A stretch of 64,000 bases of DNA from the NCBI RefSeq assembly GCF_042677045.1, contig NZ_JBHTIH010000002.1, forward strand, positions 620,001 through 684,000. Reading direction: 5' to 3'. This document shows, piece after piece, positions 16,205 to 24,537 of the stretch (within the stretch, counting starts at the first letter, position 1; each line of letters starts with the position of its first letter). The DNA comes from Lysobacter_K koreensis. GTDB taxonomy: Bacteria; Pseudomonadota; Gammaproteobacteria; Xanthomonadales; Xanthomonadaceae. The notes under the pieces are model-generated. The model did not search any database. It was given only the letters and a program-made list of their open reading frames with translations, and was not told the DNA's origin. A program made the position numbers and the translations under genes.

Positions 16205-16846
16205 TCAGTCCAGCGCCACCAGGCCGCGCCGGCTGGCCAGCAGCCGCAGCTCGTGGTCCGAGCCCAGCTTGAGCTTGGCGTAGATGTTGGTGCGATGCGC
16301 GTAGGCGGTCTTGGCGTTGATGCCGATCGTCGCCGCCACGCGCGCCACCGAATGCCCCCGCGCCAGCAGCAGGAACACCTGCGCCTCGCGCGCGGTCAGT
16401 TCCGGCAACTGGTCGTGCCCCCCGGCCGCGCTGGCGCCGGCGACGTGATTGCGCACGTCGCTGCCCAGGTAGATCTCGCCGCGGCCGATCGCGCGGATCG
16501 CGTCGACCAGTTCGTCCGGTGCCGAGCGCTTGGTGACGTAGCCGCGCGCGCCGGCGGCCAGCGCGTCTTGCACGTACAGCGCGCCGTCGTGCATGGTCAG
16601 CACCACGATCGCCAGTTCCGGCCGCTGCGCCAGCAGGTGCCGGAGCATCACCAGTCCGTCGCCGTCGGGCAGCGAAAGGTCGAGCACCAGCACGTCGCAG
16701 GTGGCCTGCAGCATCCACGCCGCCAGCGCCTGCGCACTGCCAACCTCGGCGATCACCTGCCAGCCCGGCTCCAGTTCCAGCAACTGCTTGAAGCCGGCGC
16801 GTACGATCGGGTGGTCATCGACCAGGACAATTCTTAGTGGCGACAT
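16205..16846 (-). CDS. NarL/UhpA-type response regulator
   Basis: A 213-residue two-domain regulator. The receiver domain (1-120) has the acidic pair in VLVDDHP, the phospho-acceptor aspartate in LVLDLSLPDGDG near residue 56 and the conserved lysine in YVTKRSAP. The LuxR-type helix-turn-helix (about 148-205) has LTAREAQVFLLLARGHSVARVA. It is paired with the divergent histidine kinase, whose predicted start overlaps this gene's start by 10 bases. The genes it controls are not evident here. Confidence 0.93.
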   Translation of the reverse strand: MSPLRIVLVDDHPIVRAGFKQLLELEPGWQVIAEVGSAQALAAWMLQATCDVLVLDLSLPDGDGLVMLRHLLAQRPELAIVVLTMHDGALYVQDALAAGARGYVTKRSAPDELVDAIRAIGRGEIYLGSDVRNHVAGASAAGGHDQLPELTAREAQVFLLLARGHSVARVAATIGINAKTAYAHRTNIYAKLKLGSDHELRLLASRRGLVALD

Positions 16847-18447
16847 CGAACCAACCCGAAGGCGTGGTGAGCAAGTTGGCCATTGAAGCGCACCCGACGC
16901 CCCGGCGTCGAATCCTGTGGCCGTGGCTGGCGCTGTACCCGATCGCGTGGGCGGCGCTGTTCGCCGGCTCCAGCATCTACTGGTTTCTACCGGCGGGCCT
17001 GCGCCTGGGTGCGCTGTGGCTGCTGCCGCGCCGCGCGTGGTGGATGCTGGCGCTGGTCGAATGGCTCGGCATCCTCGCGCTCAGCCTCGCGCGCGGTGCG
17101 TTCCAGTCGCTGCCGGGGCTGGTCAGTTCCACGGTGCTGCCGTGGTGCATCTACGCGCTGGTGCTGCGCGGGATCGGCCGCCACGGCCGCGAACGCCCCA
17201 CCCGCGAAGTCCTCCCACGCCTGCTCGCGACCGGGCTGCTGGCGGCGATCTTCACCACCGTCGCGCTGACCGCGATCGACCTCAACGACGACGGGGTGTT
17301 GCCGGCCAGCCTCGCCGCGACGCTGGTCTCGTACGCGCTGGGCGATTTCGCCGGCATCGTGATCATGGTGCCGCTGCTGCTGGTCCTGCACGACCAGGCC
17401 CGCCCCAGCCGACTGCCGTGGCGCGCGCTGTTGGCCGACGGCCTAGTGCTGGTGCCACTGGCAGTCGCGCTGGGCTTGTCCGCGCTGCCCGCGCTCGAAG
17501 CCCCCGTGTACCCGCTGCTGCTATCGCTCTTCCCCGCGTTCGGGCTGGCCTACCGCTTCGGCTGGCGACCGGCGACGGTCGCGCTGGGATTGCTGAGCAT
17601 CGGCGTGCATGCGATCGCCGAGCCCGTGGCGCAACTGTGGGGGCCAGGGCAGATGCAGTTGCTGGTCGCAGTCATTGGCAGCGCGGTGTTGCTGCTCGGC
17701 GTCGCCAGCGAGACCCAGCAGCAGCAGCGCAGCGAGCTGTCGGCGACGGTGCAGGCGCTGTCGATGCGCGGCACCCAGCTGGTCGAGGCCGCCAACCGCA
17801 TCGCCTCGCTGCAGGAGCAGGAGCGCCGCCGCATCGGCGCGGAGCTGCACGACCAGATTGGTCAGGACATGACCGCGATCGCCACCCGCCTGCGCGTGGT
17901 CGAACGCACCGCGGTCGACCCCGACGTCCGCGATGGCCTGGCCTCAATCCGCGCGCTGGTCAACGACGCCCACGCCCACCTGCGCGAGGTCATCAACTCC
18001 CTCCACCCGGCCGTGCTCGACCGCTTCGGCCTAGCGCGCGCGCTGGCCGAGGGCCCGTTCGCCGAGATGCTCGCCGACCACGACATCGACTACAGCTGCC
18101 AGATCGATGGCGACGTCGACGCCCTGCCCGACAACATCGCCAGCGCCCTCTACCGCATCTGCCAGGAAGCCACCACCAACTGCGCCAAGCACGGCTGCGG
18201 CCAGCGCGTGTACATCCACCTGACCCTGCTGCCGCGCGTCGGTGGCGCCGAACTCGCCCTGCAGATCGGCGACTACGCCGGCCGGCTGGACATTGACACC
18301 CAACACCCCGGTCGTGGCCTGCTGAACATCCGCGACCGCGCCGACGCCATCGGCGCCCGCTACGACTTCAACGCCGAGTCGGGCAGCCCGCGCCACGCGG
18401 TGCAGATGTGGGTGCCGCAGGCGGCCTTCGCGGGCGTCCCGAGCTGA
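16837..18447 (+). CDS. MASE1-type membrane sensor histidine kinase (UhpB/NarX class)
   Basis: A 536-residue kinase. About eight transmembrane segments in residues 25-300 resemble the MASE1 sensory domain. A coiled coil follows, then a HisKA_3 dimerisation domain with the phospho-histidine in RRRIGAELHDQIGQD near residue 344. The ATPase domain has an N-box-like ALYRICQEATTNCAKHG and a glycine-rich GRGLLNIRDRADAIGA. GTG 16837 (AGGA nine bases upstream) is the longest supported start; GTG 16864 or 16867 are alternatives. It presumably phosphorylates the divergently encoded regulator. Confidence 0.88.
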   Translation: MATSNQPEGVVSKLAIEAHPTPRRRILWPWLALYPIAWAALFAGSSIYWFLPAGLRLGALWLLPRRAWWMLALVEWLGILALSLARGAFQSLPGLVSSTVLPWCIYALVLRGIGRHGRERPTREVLPRLLATGLLAAIFTTVALTAIDLNDDGVLPASLAATLVSYALGDFAGIVIMVPLLLVLHDQARPSRLPWRALLADGLVLVPLAVALGLSALPALEAPVYPLLLSLFPAFGLAYRFGWRPATVALGLLSIGVHAIAEPVAQLWGPGQMQLLVAVIGSAVLLLGVASETQQQQRSELSATVQALSMRGTQLVEAANRIASLQEQERRRIGAELHDQIGQDMTAIATRLRVVERTAVDPDVRDGLASIRALVNDAHAHLREVINSLHPAVLDRFGLARALAEGPFAEMLADHDIDYSCQIDGDVDALPDNIASALYRICQEATTNCAKHGCGQRVYIHLTLLPRVGGAELALQIGDYAGRLDIDTQHPGRGLLNIRDRADAIGARYDFNAESGSPRHAVQMWVPQAAFAGVPS

Positions 18448-18467
18448 GCGCCCAAACGGCAGGGGGC

Positions 18468-18498
18468 TTGGCAATTCCAGCTATGGTTCCTGTATACT
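18468..18498 (+). promoter_or_regulatory. Putative promoter of tRNA-Val
   Basis: TTGGCA at 18468-18473 and TATACT at 18493-18498, separated by 19 bases, 14 bases before the tRNA. The spacing is a little long, but the -10 is a close match in otherwise GC-rich DNA. Confidence 0.5.
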
Positions 18499-18511
18499 TC
18501 GCGGCCAATTC

Positions 18512-18586
18512 GGGCGGTTAGCTCAGCGGTAGAGCATTGCCTTCACACGGCAAGGGTCGCAGGTTCGAACCCTGCACCGCCCACCA
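18512..18586 (+). tRNA. tRNA-Val (anticodon CAC)
   Basis: A full cloverleaf can be drawn. The acceptor GGGCGGT pairs with ACCGCCC, followed by discriminator A and an encoded CCA. The D-loop is GCTCAGCGGTAGAGC, and the anticodon stem TTGCC/GGCAA has loop TTCACAC giving CAC. The T arm is GCAGG-TTCGAAC-CCTGC. It reads GUG valine codons. Confidence 0.96.
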
Positions 18587-18591
18587 GTTGC

Positions 18592-18621
18592 AAAAAGGGC
18601 CGGCGCAAGCCGGCCTTTTTC
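18592..18621 (+). terminator. Rho-independent terminator of tRNA-Val
   Basis: GGCCGGC-GCAA-GCCGGCC hairpin followed by TTTTT, six bases after the tRNA CCA; an A-run precedes the stem, so it may also work from the other strand. Confidence 0.85.
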
Positions 18622-18685
18622 TGTTTCTGCGCGATGATGATCCGGCCGATGACGACCCGGCCGATGCCCGGCCCAGGAATTCGCG

Positions 18686-19039
18686 ATGAACGACATCCGC
18701 CTGTACCACAACAGTCGCTGCTCGAAGTCGCGCCGAGTCTTGGAGCTGCTGCAGGAACGCGGGATCACGCCCGAGATCGTCCATTACCTGGACACCCCGC
18801 CGAACTCCGCGGAACTGCGCGAGCTGCTTGCGATGCTGGGCCTGCCCGCGCATGCGCTGCTGCGAACGGGCGAGCCAGAGTACGCGGAGCTCGGGCTGGA
18901 TCGGCCCGGGCTCGACGAGGCCGTGCTGATCGATGCGATGGTGCGGCATCCGCGGTTGATCGAGCGCCCGATCTTGGTGCACGGCGGCCGTGCGGTGATC
19001 GGCCGACCACCCGAGCGCGTGCTCGAACTGCTCGACTGA
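18686..19039 (+). CDS. ArsC-family (YfgD-like) glutaredoxin-fold reductase
   Basis: A 117-residue single-domain protein of the glutaredoxin-linked arsenate reductase family. The active cysteine is in HNSRCSKSRRVLELL near residue 12, the spacing used by this class. Further motifs are YLDTPP near residue 38 and RHPRLIERPILVHGGRAVIGRPPE at the end. It may reduce arsenate using glutathione and glutaredoxin, but family members outside ars operons often lack proven arsenate activity. No arsenic genes are nearby, so the physiological substrate is open. Confidence 0.88.
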   Translation: MNDIRLYHNSRCSKSRRVLELLQERGITPEIVHYLDTPPNSAELRELLAMLGLPAHALLRTGEPEYAELGLDRPGLDEAVLIDAMVRHPRLIERPILVHGGRAVIGRPPERVLELLD

Positions 19040-19133
19040 CCGAATCGGGCACCAGCGCGGCCGGCTACGGCAGCTTGCTGTCGCGCGTCTTGACTATGTC
19101 TGACGGATCATCTGAATCGCCGCGCACGCTTGG

Positions 19134-20426
19134 CTACAGCCGCGCGTCGACCTGCTCGCGCGGATACAGGCTCTTGATGTCGTACAGCAGCGCGTTGCCG
19201 CGCCCGAACCTGCGCGCGCCATCGGCGCCCAGCGCGCGGAACTCGTCGTGCGCGACGGCGACCACGATCGCGTCGTAGCTCGCCGCCGCTGGTGTCTGCT
19301 TCAGCAGTTCGACGCCGTACTCGCGCCGCGCCTGGTCGGCATCGGCCCAAGGGTCGTGGATGTCCACCTGCGCGCGGTACTCGCTGAACTGCTTCGCCAG
19401 GTCGACCACGCGCGTGTTGCGCAGGTCCGGGCAGTTTTCCTTGAAGGTGATGCCCAAGATCAGGATGCGCGAACCGGCCACGGCGATGCCACGCTGGATC
19501 ATCAACTTGATCACTTCCGCCGCAATGTGCCCGCCCATCGCATCGTTGATGCGCCGGCATGCGAGCAGGATATCGGGGTAATAACCGGCCGCCTGCGCCT
19601 TCTGGATCAGGTAATACGGGTCGACGCCTATGCAGTGACCTCCGACCAGACCCGGGCGGAACGGCAGAAAATTCCACTTGCTGCCGGCGGCCTCGAGCAC
19701 CTCGGTGGTGTCGATGCCCAGGCGCTGGAAGATCAGCGCGAACTCGTTGATCAGGGCGATGTTGGCGTCGCGCTGCGTGTTCTCGATGACCTTGGCGGCC
19801 TCGGCCACCATCAGGCTCGACGCCTTGTGGGTGCCGGCGCGGATGATCGTGCGGTACAGCGCGTCGACGAAATCGGCGGTGTCCGGGGTCGAGCCCGAGG
19901 TCACTTTGGGAATGTCGGTCAAGCGCCGCTGGCGGTCGCCCGGATTGATGCGCTCGGGGCTGTAGCCGACGAAGAAATCCTGGTTGAAGCGCAGCCCGGA
20001 CGCGCGCTCGAGCTCCGGCACGCAGATCTCCTCGGTCGCGCCCGGGTACACGGTGGACTCATAGATCACCGTGTCGCCGTGCTTGAGCAAGCCGCCGATC
20101 GCGCGACTGGCACTGAGCAGCGGCGAGAAATCCGGACGTTTGTGTTCGTCGACCGGCGTCGGCACGGTCACCACGAAGACGTTGCAGTCGCGCAGGGCCT
20201 CCAGCGAATGCGTGAAACCCAGCCGTGGTGCCGCGGCGATCTCCTCGGCGCTAGCTTCGCGGTTGCCGTCGTCGCCATTGCCTAGCCGCTCGATGCGATG
20301 GGCATCGATGTCGTAGCCCAAGGTGTCGTAATGCTTGCCGAACTCGACCGCGAGCGGCAGCCCGACGTAGCCCAATCCGATGACGGCGATTCGCGCATCT
20401 CGAAGTCCATTCCGCGGATCGTGCAT
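19134..20426 (-). CDS. UDP-sugar 6-dehydrogenase (TviB/WbpO-like, UDP-HexNAc type)
   Basis: A 430-residue nucleotide-sugar dehydrogenase oxidising C6 of a UDP-sugar to the uronic acid. NAD-binding is by AVIGLGYVGLPLAVEFG near residue 14. The catalytic cysteine lies in GLVGGHCIGVDPYYL near 265, and the C-terminal substrate domain starts at ILILGITFKENCPDLRNT. The GYSPERINPGD segment resembles the UDP-GlcNAc/UDP-ManNAc dehydrogenases of capsule and O-antigen pathways. No other polysaccharide genes adjoin it, so the polymer served is not known. The start lies next to tRNA-Leu. Confidence 0.88.
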   Translation of the reverse strand: MHDPRNGLRDARIAVIGLGYVGLPLAVEFGKHYDTLGYDIDAHRIERLGNGDDGNREASAEEIAAAPRLGFTHSLEALRDCNVFVVTVPTPVDEHKRPDFSPLLSASRAIGGLLKHGDTVIYESTVYPGATEEICVPELERASGLRFNQDFFVGYSPERINPGDRQRRLTDIPKVTSGSTPDTADFVDALYRTIIRAGTHKASSLMVAEAAKVIENTQRDANIALINEFALIFQRLGIDTTEVLEAAGSKWNFLPFRPGLVGGHCIGVDPYYLIQKAQAAGYYPDILLACRRINDAMGGHIAAEVIKLMIQRGIAVAGSRILILGITFKENCPDLRNTRVVDLAKQFSEYRAQVDIHDPWADADQARREYGVELLKQTPAAASYDAIVVAVAHDEFRALGADGARRFGRGNALLYDIKSLYPREQVDARL

Positions 20427-20445
20427 GCCCTGCCCTGGTTGCTGG

Positions 20446-20532
20446 TGGTGCCCGGGGCCGGACTCGAACCGGCATAGCCTTGCGGCTGGCAGATTTTAAG
20501 TCTGCTGCGTCTACCGATTTCGCCACCCGGGC
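20446..20532 (-). tRNA. tRNA-Leu (anticodon TAA)
   Basis: Class II tRNA of 87 bases on the minus strand. The acceptor GCCCGGG pairs with CCCGGGC before ACCA. The anticodon arm CAGACTTAAAATCTG gives TAA. A long variable arm (CAGCCGCAAGGCT) and the T loop TTCGAGT are present. It reads UUA. Confidence 0.95.
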
Positions 20533-20662
20533 ATGGTCGCGTTGCGGCGCCTAGCTTACGACAGACCATCGCGCGCGAGGGCCAGGCGAAGGGATCGCTT
20601 CGCGCAATCGCCGCGACGCTACGCACGAACCCGCCCACGACGGTGCAGCCGCCGCGCCAAAG

Positions 20663-20686
20663 AAAAAGCCCGCCGAAGCGGGCTTT
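20663..20686 (-). terminator. Terminator after tRNA-Cys
   Basis: On the minus strand the stem AAAGCCCGC/GCGGGCTTT with a four-base loop is followed by a T-rich tract, six bases past the tRNA-Cys 3' end. Confidence 0.8.
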
Positions 20687-20691
20687 CAATT

Positions 20692-20765
20692 TGGAGGCCG
20701 AGGTCGGAATTGAACCGGCGTACGCGGATTTGCAGTCCGCTGCATAACCACTCTGCCACCCGGCC
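20692..20765 (-). tRNA. tRNA-Cys (anticodon GCA)
   Basis: 74 bases on the minus strand. The acceptor is GGCCGGG with a partner ending CGGCCTCCA. The D arm is GCAGAGTGGTTATGC, and the anticodon arm CGGACTGCAAATCCG gives GCA. T arm CGGTTCAATTCCG. Encoded CCA is present. Confidence 0.95.
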
Positions 20766-20868
20766 GGTGACGCGTTGCCCGCAAGCATAGCGCTTGGGGC
20801 GGCGATTGCCATCGCCTTAGATCGTGTCGCTTGAATCCGCACTGAGCGAATCCGAACCACCTAAAAAC

Positions 20869-20894
20869 ACAAAACCCCGCACGCGGGGTTTTGT
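20869..20894 (-). terminator. Terminator after tRNA-Gly
   Basis: A perfect stem ACAAAACCCCGC/GCGGGGTTTTGT with a two-base loop; on the minus strand it is followed by GTTTTTAGG. It lies 21 bases downstream of tRNA-Gly. Confidence 0.85.
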
Positions 20895-20915
20895 GATGGG
20901 GTTGCCCCCTGTGTT

Positions 20916-20991
<76 letters not shown>

Positions 20992-21029
20992 AGAACAGAA
21001 CGAGAATTTTACGGATATGCGGATTTGTG

Positions 21030-21608
21030 TCAACTGTTCAGTGAATCTTTTTTCAGGATCGGCCACGCCGCATGCAGGTAGGCCAGGCCGGACCACAGCG
21101 TCAGCAAGGCCGCGACAGCGAGCAGCCATTCGCCGATCAGGTAGATCGGCAGGCCCATGAACGGCTCCTGGTACAGCAGGCAGGTCAGCGCGACCATCTG
21201 CACGATCGTCTTGATCTTGCCAATCGCGGCGACCTTGACCGTGGCCCGCTCGCCCAGTTCGGCCATCCACTCGCGCAGCGCCGAAACGGCGATCTCCCGG
21301 CCGATGATGACGGCCGAGAACAGCGCCATCCATACCGCTTCCGGGCCGTTTTTCACGCTGACCACGATGACCAGGGCCACCGCGACCATCAGCTTGTCCG
21401 CCACCGGATCGAGGAAGGCGCCGAACGCGGAGAACTGGTTGTAGCGCCGCGCGATCCAGCCATCGAGCCAGTCGGTGACCGACGCGAACGCGAAGATGAA
21501 GGCGGCCGCAAAGTTGGTCCATTTGAACGGCAGGTAGAACACCAGCACCAGTACCGGGATCAACACGATCCGCGCCAGGGTGAGCATGGTGGGAACCGTC
21601 AACTTCAT
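21030..21608 (-). CDS. pgsA: CDP-diacylglycerol--glycerol-3-phosphate 3-phosphatidyltransferase
   Basis: Membrane enzyme making phosphatidylglycerol phosphate, the committed step to phosphatidylglycerol and cardiolipin. The 192-residue protein has the CDP-alcohol phosphotransferase motif DGWIARRYNQ...GAFLDPVADK at about residues 50-72, with all four aspartates. It has several transmembrane helices and opens with MKLTVPTMLTLARIVLIP. It overlaps the uvrC stop by four bases (ATGA) and is the last coding gene before the tRNA cluster. Confidence 0.95.
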   Translation of the reverse strand: MKLTVPTMLTLARIVLIPVLVLVFYLPFKWTNFAAAFIFAFASVTDWLDGWIARRYNQFSAFGAFLDPVADKLMVAVALVIVVSVKNGPEAVWMALFSAVIIGREIAVSALREWMAELGERATVKVAAIGKIKTIVQMVALTCLLYQEPFMGLPIYLIGEWLLAVAALLTLWSGLAYLHAAWPILKKDSLNS

Positions 21609-23476
21609 CCATCACTCCGCGTGGTCGTCGTCGGCATGGCCGCGTCCGGGGCTTGCAACCCGTGCAGGGTGGCATAGATGCGCTCGGCGAGGGCGGCATT
21701 GACACCTTCCACGCGCGAGATTTCCTCGACCCCGGCCGCCTTGAGTCCGCCGAGGCCGCCGAAATGCCGCAGCAGGTTCGCGCGCCGGCGCGGTCCGATG
21801 CCGGGGATGTCCTCCAGGCGGCTGCTGTTGCGCACCTTCTGGCGCCGCCCGCGGTGACCCGTGATCGCGAACCGGTGGGCCTCGTCGCGGACCTGCTGGA
21901 TCAGTTGCAACGCCGGCGATTCCGCGCCGGGGTGAAGGATGCGGCCGTCGGGCAGCAGCAGTTCCTCGTCGCCAGCACGCCGCGCGACGCCCTTGGCCAC
22001 GCCGACCAGCATCACGCCCTCGACGCCGAGGTCATCCAGTGCCGCGCGTGCCTGTGCGACCTGGCCTGCCCCGCCGTCGATCAGCAGCACGTCGGGCACC
22101 ACGCCCGACTCTTCCACCGCGCGCCGGAAGCGGCGCCCGATCGCCTGGTGCATGGCCGCGTAGTCGTCGCCGCCGACAATGCCGGTGATGTTGTAGCGCC
22201 GGTACTGGCCGCGCACCGGCCCCTCGGCATCGAACACCACGCACGACGCGACCGTCGCCTCGCCCATCGTGTGGCTGATGTCGAAACACTCGATGCGCGA
22301 GGGCAGCGCCGCCAATCCGAGCATCTCGCGCAGCGCCTCGGCACGCGCGTGCTGCGCGGCGTGGCTCGTGCGTTCGCTGGCCAGCGCCATCTCGGCATTG
22401 CGGCGCGCCATGTCGAGGTAACCGGCGCGCTCGCCGCGGACACTGGCCTTGATCTGCACCTTGCGCTCGGCAGTGGCAGCGAACGCCTGCTCCAGCAGCT
22501 CGCGGTCGGGGATCTCGCGGTCGAGCACGATCTCACCCGGCGGCGTCTGCTCGCCGTAGTACTGCGACACGAACGCGGCCAGCACCTCGGTCGGGCTGTC
22601 GCTGCCGTTAGTCTTGGGGAAGAAGGCGCGCGTGCCCAGGTTGCGGCCGTCGCGAAACGCGAGCAGCAGCACGCACGCCGCGGCGCCCTGCATCGCGATG
22701 GCCAACACGTCCAGGTCGGCGGCGCGACCGTCGACGTACTGGCGCGCCTGCAGGCTGCGGACCGACACCACCAGGTCGCGCAGGCGCGCGGCTTCCTCGA
22801 AGTCCAGGCGCGCGCTGGCCGCCTCCATCGCCTTGCCCAGGTCGTCGGTGAGCTCGTCGCTGCGCCCCTCGAGCAGCAACGTCGCGCGCTGCACGCTCTG
22901 GGCGTAGTCGCGGGCCTGCACCATCCCCACGCATGGCGCGCTGCAGCGGCCGATCTGGTGCTGCAGGCAGGGCCGGGAGCGGTTGCGGAACACGCTGTCC
23001 TCGCAGCTGCGCAGGCGGAACAGCTTGTGGATCAGGTTGAGCGTCTCGCGTACCGCGAGCACGCTCGCGTACGGGCCGAAATAGCGTCCCGGAACCGCGC
23101 GTGGGCCACGGTGCATGGAGATGCGCGGCCACGCCTCGTTGGTCATCAACACGTACGGGTAGCTCTTGTCGTCACGCAGCAGCACGTTGTAGCGCGGCTT
23201 CAGCGACTTGATGAGCTGGTTCTCGAGGATCAGCGCCTCGGTCTCGGTGCGCGTGACCGTGACCTCCATGCGCGCGACCTGGGCGAGCATGGCCATGATC
23301 CGCGCCGACTTCGGGGTGGCGTTGAAGTAGCTGGACACCCGGTTGCGCAGCGCGCCGGCCTTGCCGACGTAGAGGACGCCCTCGTCGGCCGCGATCATGC
23401 GGTACACGCCGGGCGCGGTACTCAGGTTGCGGACGAAGTCCTTGCCATCGAAGACCGGGGGCTTGGCCTTGCTCAT
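21605..23476 (-). CDS. uvrC: Excinuclease ABC subunit C
   Basis: Dual-incision nuclease of nucleotide excision repair, acting on the UvrB-DNA complex. The 623-residue protein is full length. It has an N-terminal GIY-YIG domain (GVYRM, VLYVGKAGALRNRVSSYF), a four-cysteine region around CEDSVF...CLQHQIGRCSAPC, and a UVR motif near 210-245 (ASARLDFEEAARLRDLV). The RNase H-like 5' nuclease region is marked by VPDVLLIDGGAGQ, and tandem helix-hairpin-helix motifs follow (LEDIPGIGPRRRANLL). ATG 23476 was chosen, which gives the normal N terminus. uvrC-pgsA coupling is common in gammaproteobacteria. Confidence 0.96.
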   Translation of the reverse strand: MSKAKPPVFDGKDFVRNLSTAPGVYRMIAADEGVLYVGKAGALRNRVSSYFNATPKSARIMAMLAQVARMEVTVTRTETEALILENQLIKSLKPRYNVLLRDDKSYPYVLMTNEAWPRISMHRGPRAVPGRYFGPYASVLAVRETLNLIHKLFRLRSCEDSVFRNRSRPCLQHQIGRCSAPCVGMVQARDYAQSVQRATLLLEGRSDELTDDLGKAMEAASARLDFEEAARLRDLVVSVRSLQARQYVDGRAADLDVLAIAMQGAAACVLLLAFRDGRNLGTRAFFPKTNGSDSPTEVLAAFVSQYYGEQTPPGEIVLDREIPDRELLEQAFAATAERKVQIKASVRGERAGYLDMARRNAEMALASERTSHAAQHARAEALREMLGLAALPSRIECFDISHTMGEATVASCVVFDAEGPVRGQYRRYNITGIVGGDDYAAMHQAIGRRFRRAVEESGVVPDVLLIDGGAGQVAQARAALDDLGVEGVMLVGVAKGVARRAGDEELLLPDGRILHPGAESPALQLIQQVRDEAHRFAITGHRGRRQKVRNSSRLEDIPGIGPRRRANLLRHFGGLGGLKAAGVEEISRVEGVNAALAERIYATLHGLQAPDAAMPTTTTRSDG

Positions 23477-23678
23477 GCGCCATCCCCTTGCCTGCCCGAC
23501 GCGGCTAGCGGCGCGCGCGCGGGAGCGCACAGTCGCGCTGGCGGGGTAGAAACTTCGGTCATTGCGGGCGCGGACATCGGCTCCAGAGGTTGGGTCGATT
23601 ATGCGTCAGCGCAAGGCGGGGCCGGGACGCCACGCCACACATCGCGGCATATGCCGGCGCGTTCCTGCGACGCCTGGC

Positions 23679-24455
23679 TCAGGCCTGCCCCGCGTCGATG
23701 CGCGCCTGGGCGCGCGCGAGATCGTCGGGGGTGTCGACACCCGGCGGGAACGGCGCAGGCGTGGGCATCACCGCGATCCGGAAGCCCGCTTCGAGCACGC
23801 GCAGTTGTTCCAGGGACTCGACCTGTTCGAGGCGGCCGGCAGGCATCGCCGCGAACCGGCGCAGGAAGCCGGCGCGATAGGCGTAGATGCCGATGTGCCG
23901 CCACCAATGGTCGCCGCTGGGAATGCGCTCGCGATCACCTGCGAACGCGTCGCGTGGCCACGGGATCGGCGCGCGGCTGAAATACAGCGCATCGCCGTTG
24001 TCGGCCCGCACCAGCTTGACCGCGTTGGGATCGAACAGGGTGTCGACCTCCTCCACCGGCGCGGCCAAGGTGGCCATGTCGGCCCCGCTGGCGCGCAACA
24101 ACTCGGCGACCGCGTGGATGCCGGCGGCCGGCGCGAACGGCTCGTCGCCCTGCAGGTTCACCACGATCGTGTCGTCGCTCCAGCCGGCGATGCCCGCGCA
24201 CTCGGCTAGGCGGTCGGTTCCCGAAGCGTGCGCGGCCGAGGTCATCGCGATCCGCACGCCGCTGCCGGACAGCGCGTCGGCGATGCGCGGGTCGTCGGCG
24301 GCGACCCAGACCTCGCGTGCACCGGCGGCCAGCGCGCGGCGCGCGACGTGCAGCACCAGCGGCTCGCCTGCGAGCAGCCGCAGCGGCTTGCCCGGCAATC
24401 GCGAGGCGGCATGACGCGCGGGGATGGCGACGACGAAATCCAGGGCTGCACTCAT
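23679..24455 (-). CDS. kdsB: 3-deoxy-manno-octulosonate cytidylyltransferase
   Basis: Activates KDO as CMP-KDO for the lipopolysaccharide inner core. The 258-residue protein has the nucleotidyltransferase N terminus FVVAIPARHAASRLPGKPL, the HASGTDRLAE segment, VVNLQGDEPF and HIGIYAYRAGFL, all KdsB hallmarks. Start ATG 24455. It lies 82 bases after lpxK. The 202 bases between it and uvrC contain no gene I can support. Confidence 0.95.
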   Translation of the reverse strand: MSAALDFVVAIPARHAASRLPGKPLRLLAGEPLVLHVARRALAAGAREVWVAADDPRIADALSGSGVRIAMTSAAHASGTDRLAECAGIAGWSDDTIVVNLQGDEPFAPAAGIHAVAELLRASGADMATLAAPVEEVDTLFDPNAVKLVRADNGDALYFSRAPIPWPRDAFAGDRERIPSGDHWWRHIGIYAYRAGFLRRFAAMPAGRLEQVESLEQLRVLEAGFRIAVMPTPAPFPPGVDTPDDLARAQARIDAGQA

Positions 24456-24537
24456 GGTCTGATCTTGTGATCGCGGGGAGGATGTGCGTGATCCCTTTAC
24501 CGATGTCAGCTGGGACGTCGCGGGGAATCGGCTCGAT

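Noticed and set aside
18686..19039. An arsenic resistance gene
   Set aside because: The ArsC-like protein stands alone with no arsR, arsB or acr3; family members outside ars operons often have other or unknown roles.
24456..24537. A possible Trm112-like gene between lpxK and kdsB
   Set aside because: The 82-base gap is too short and its translations show none of the cysteine motifs of that family.
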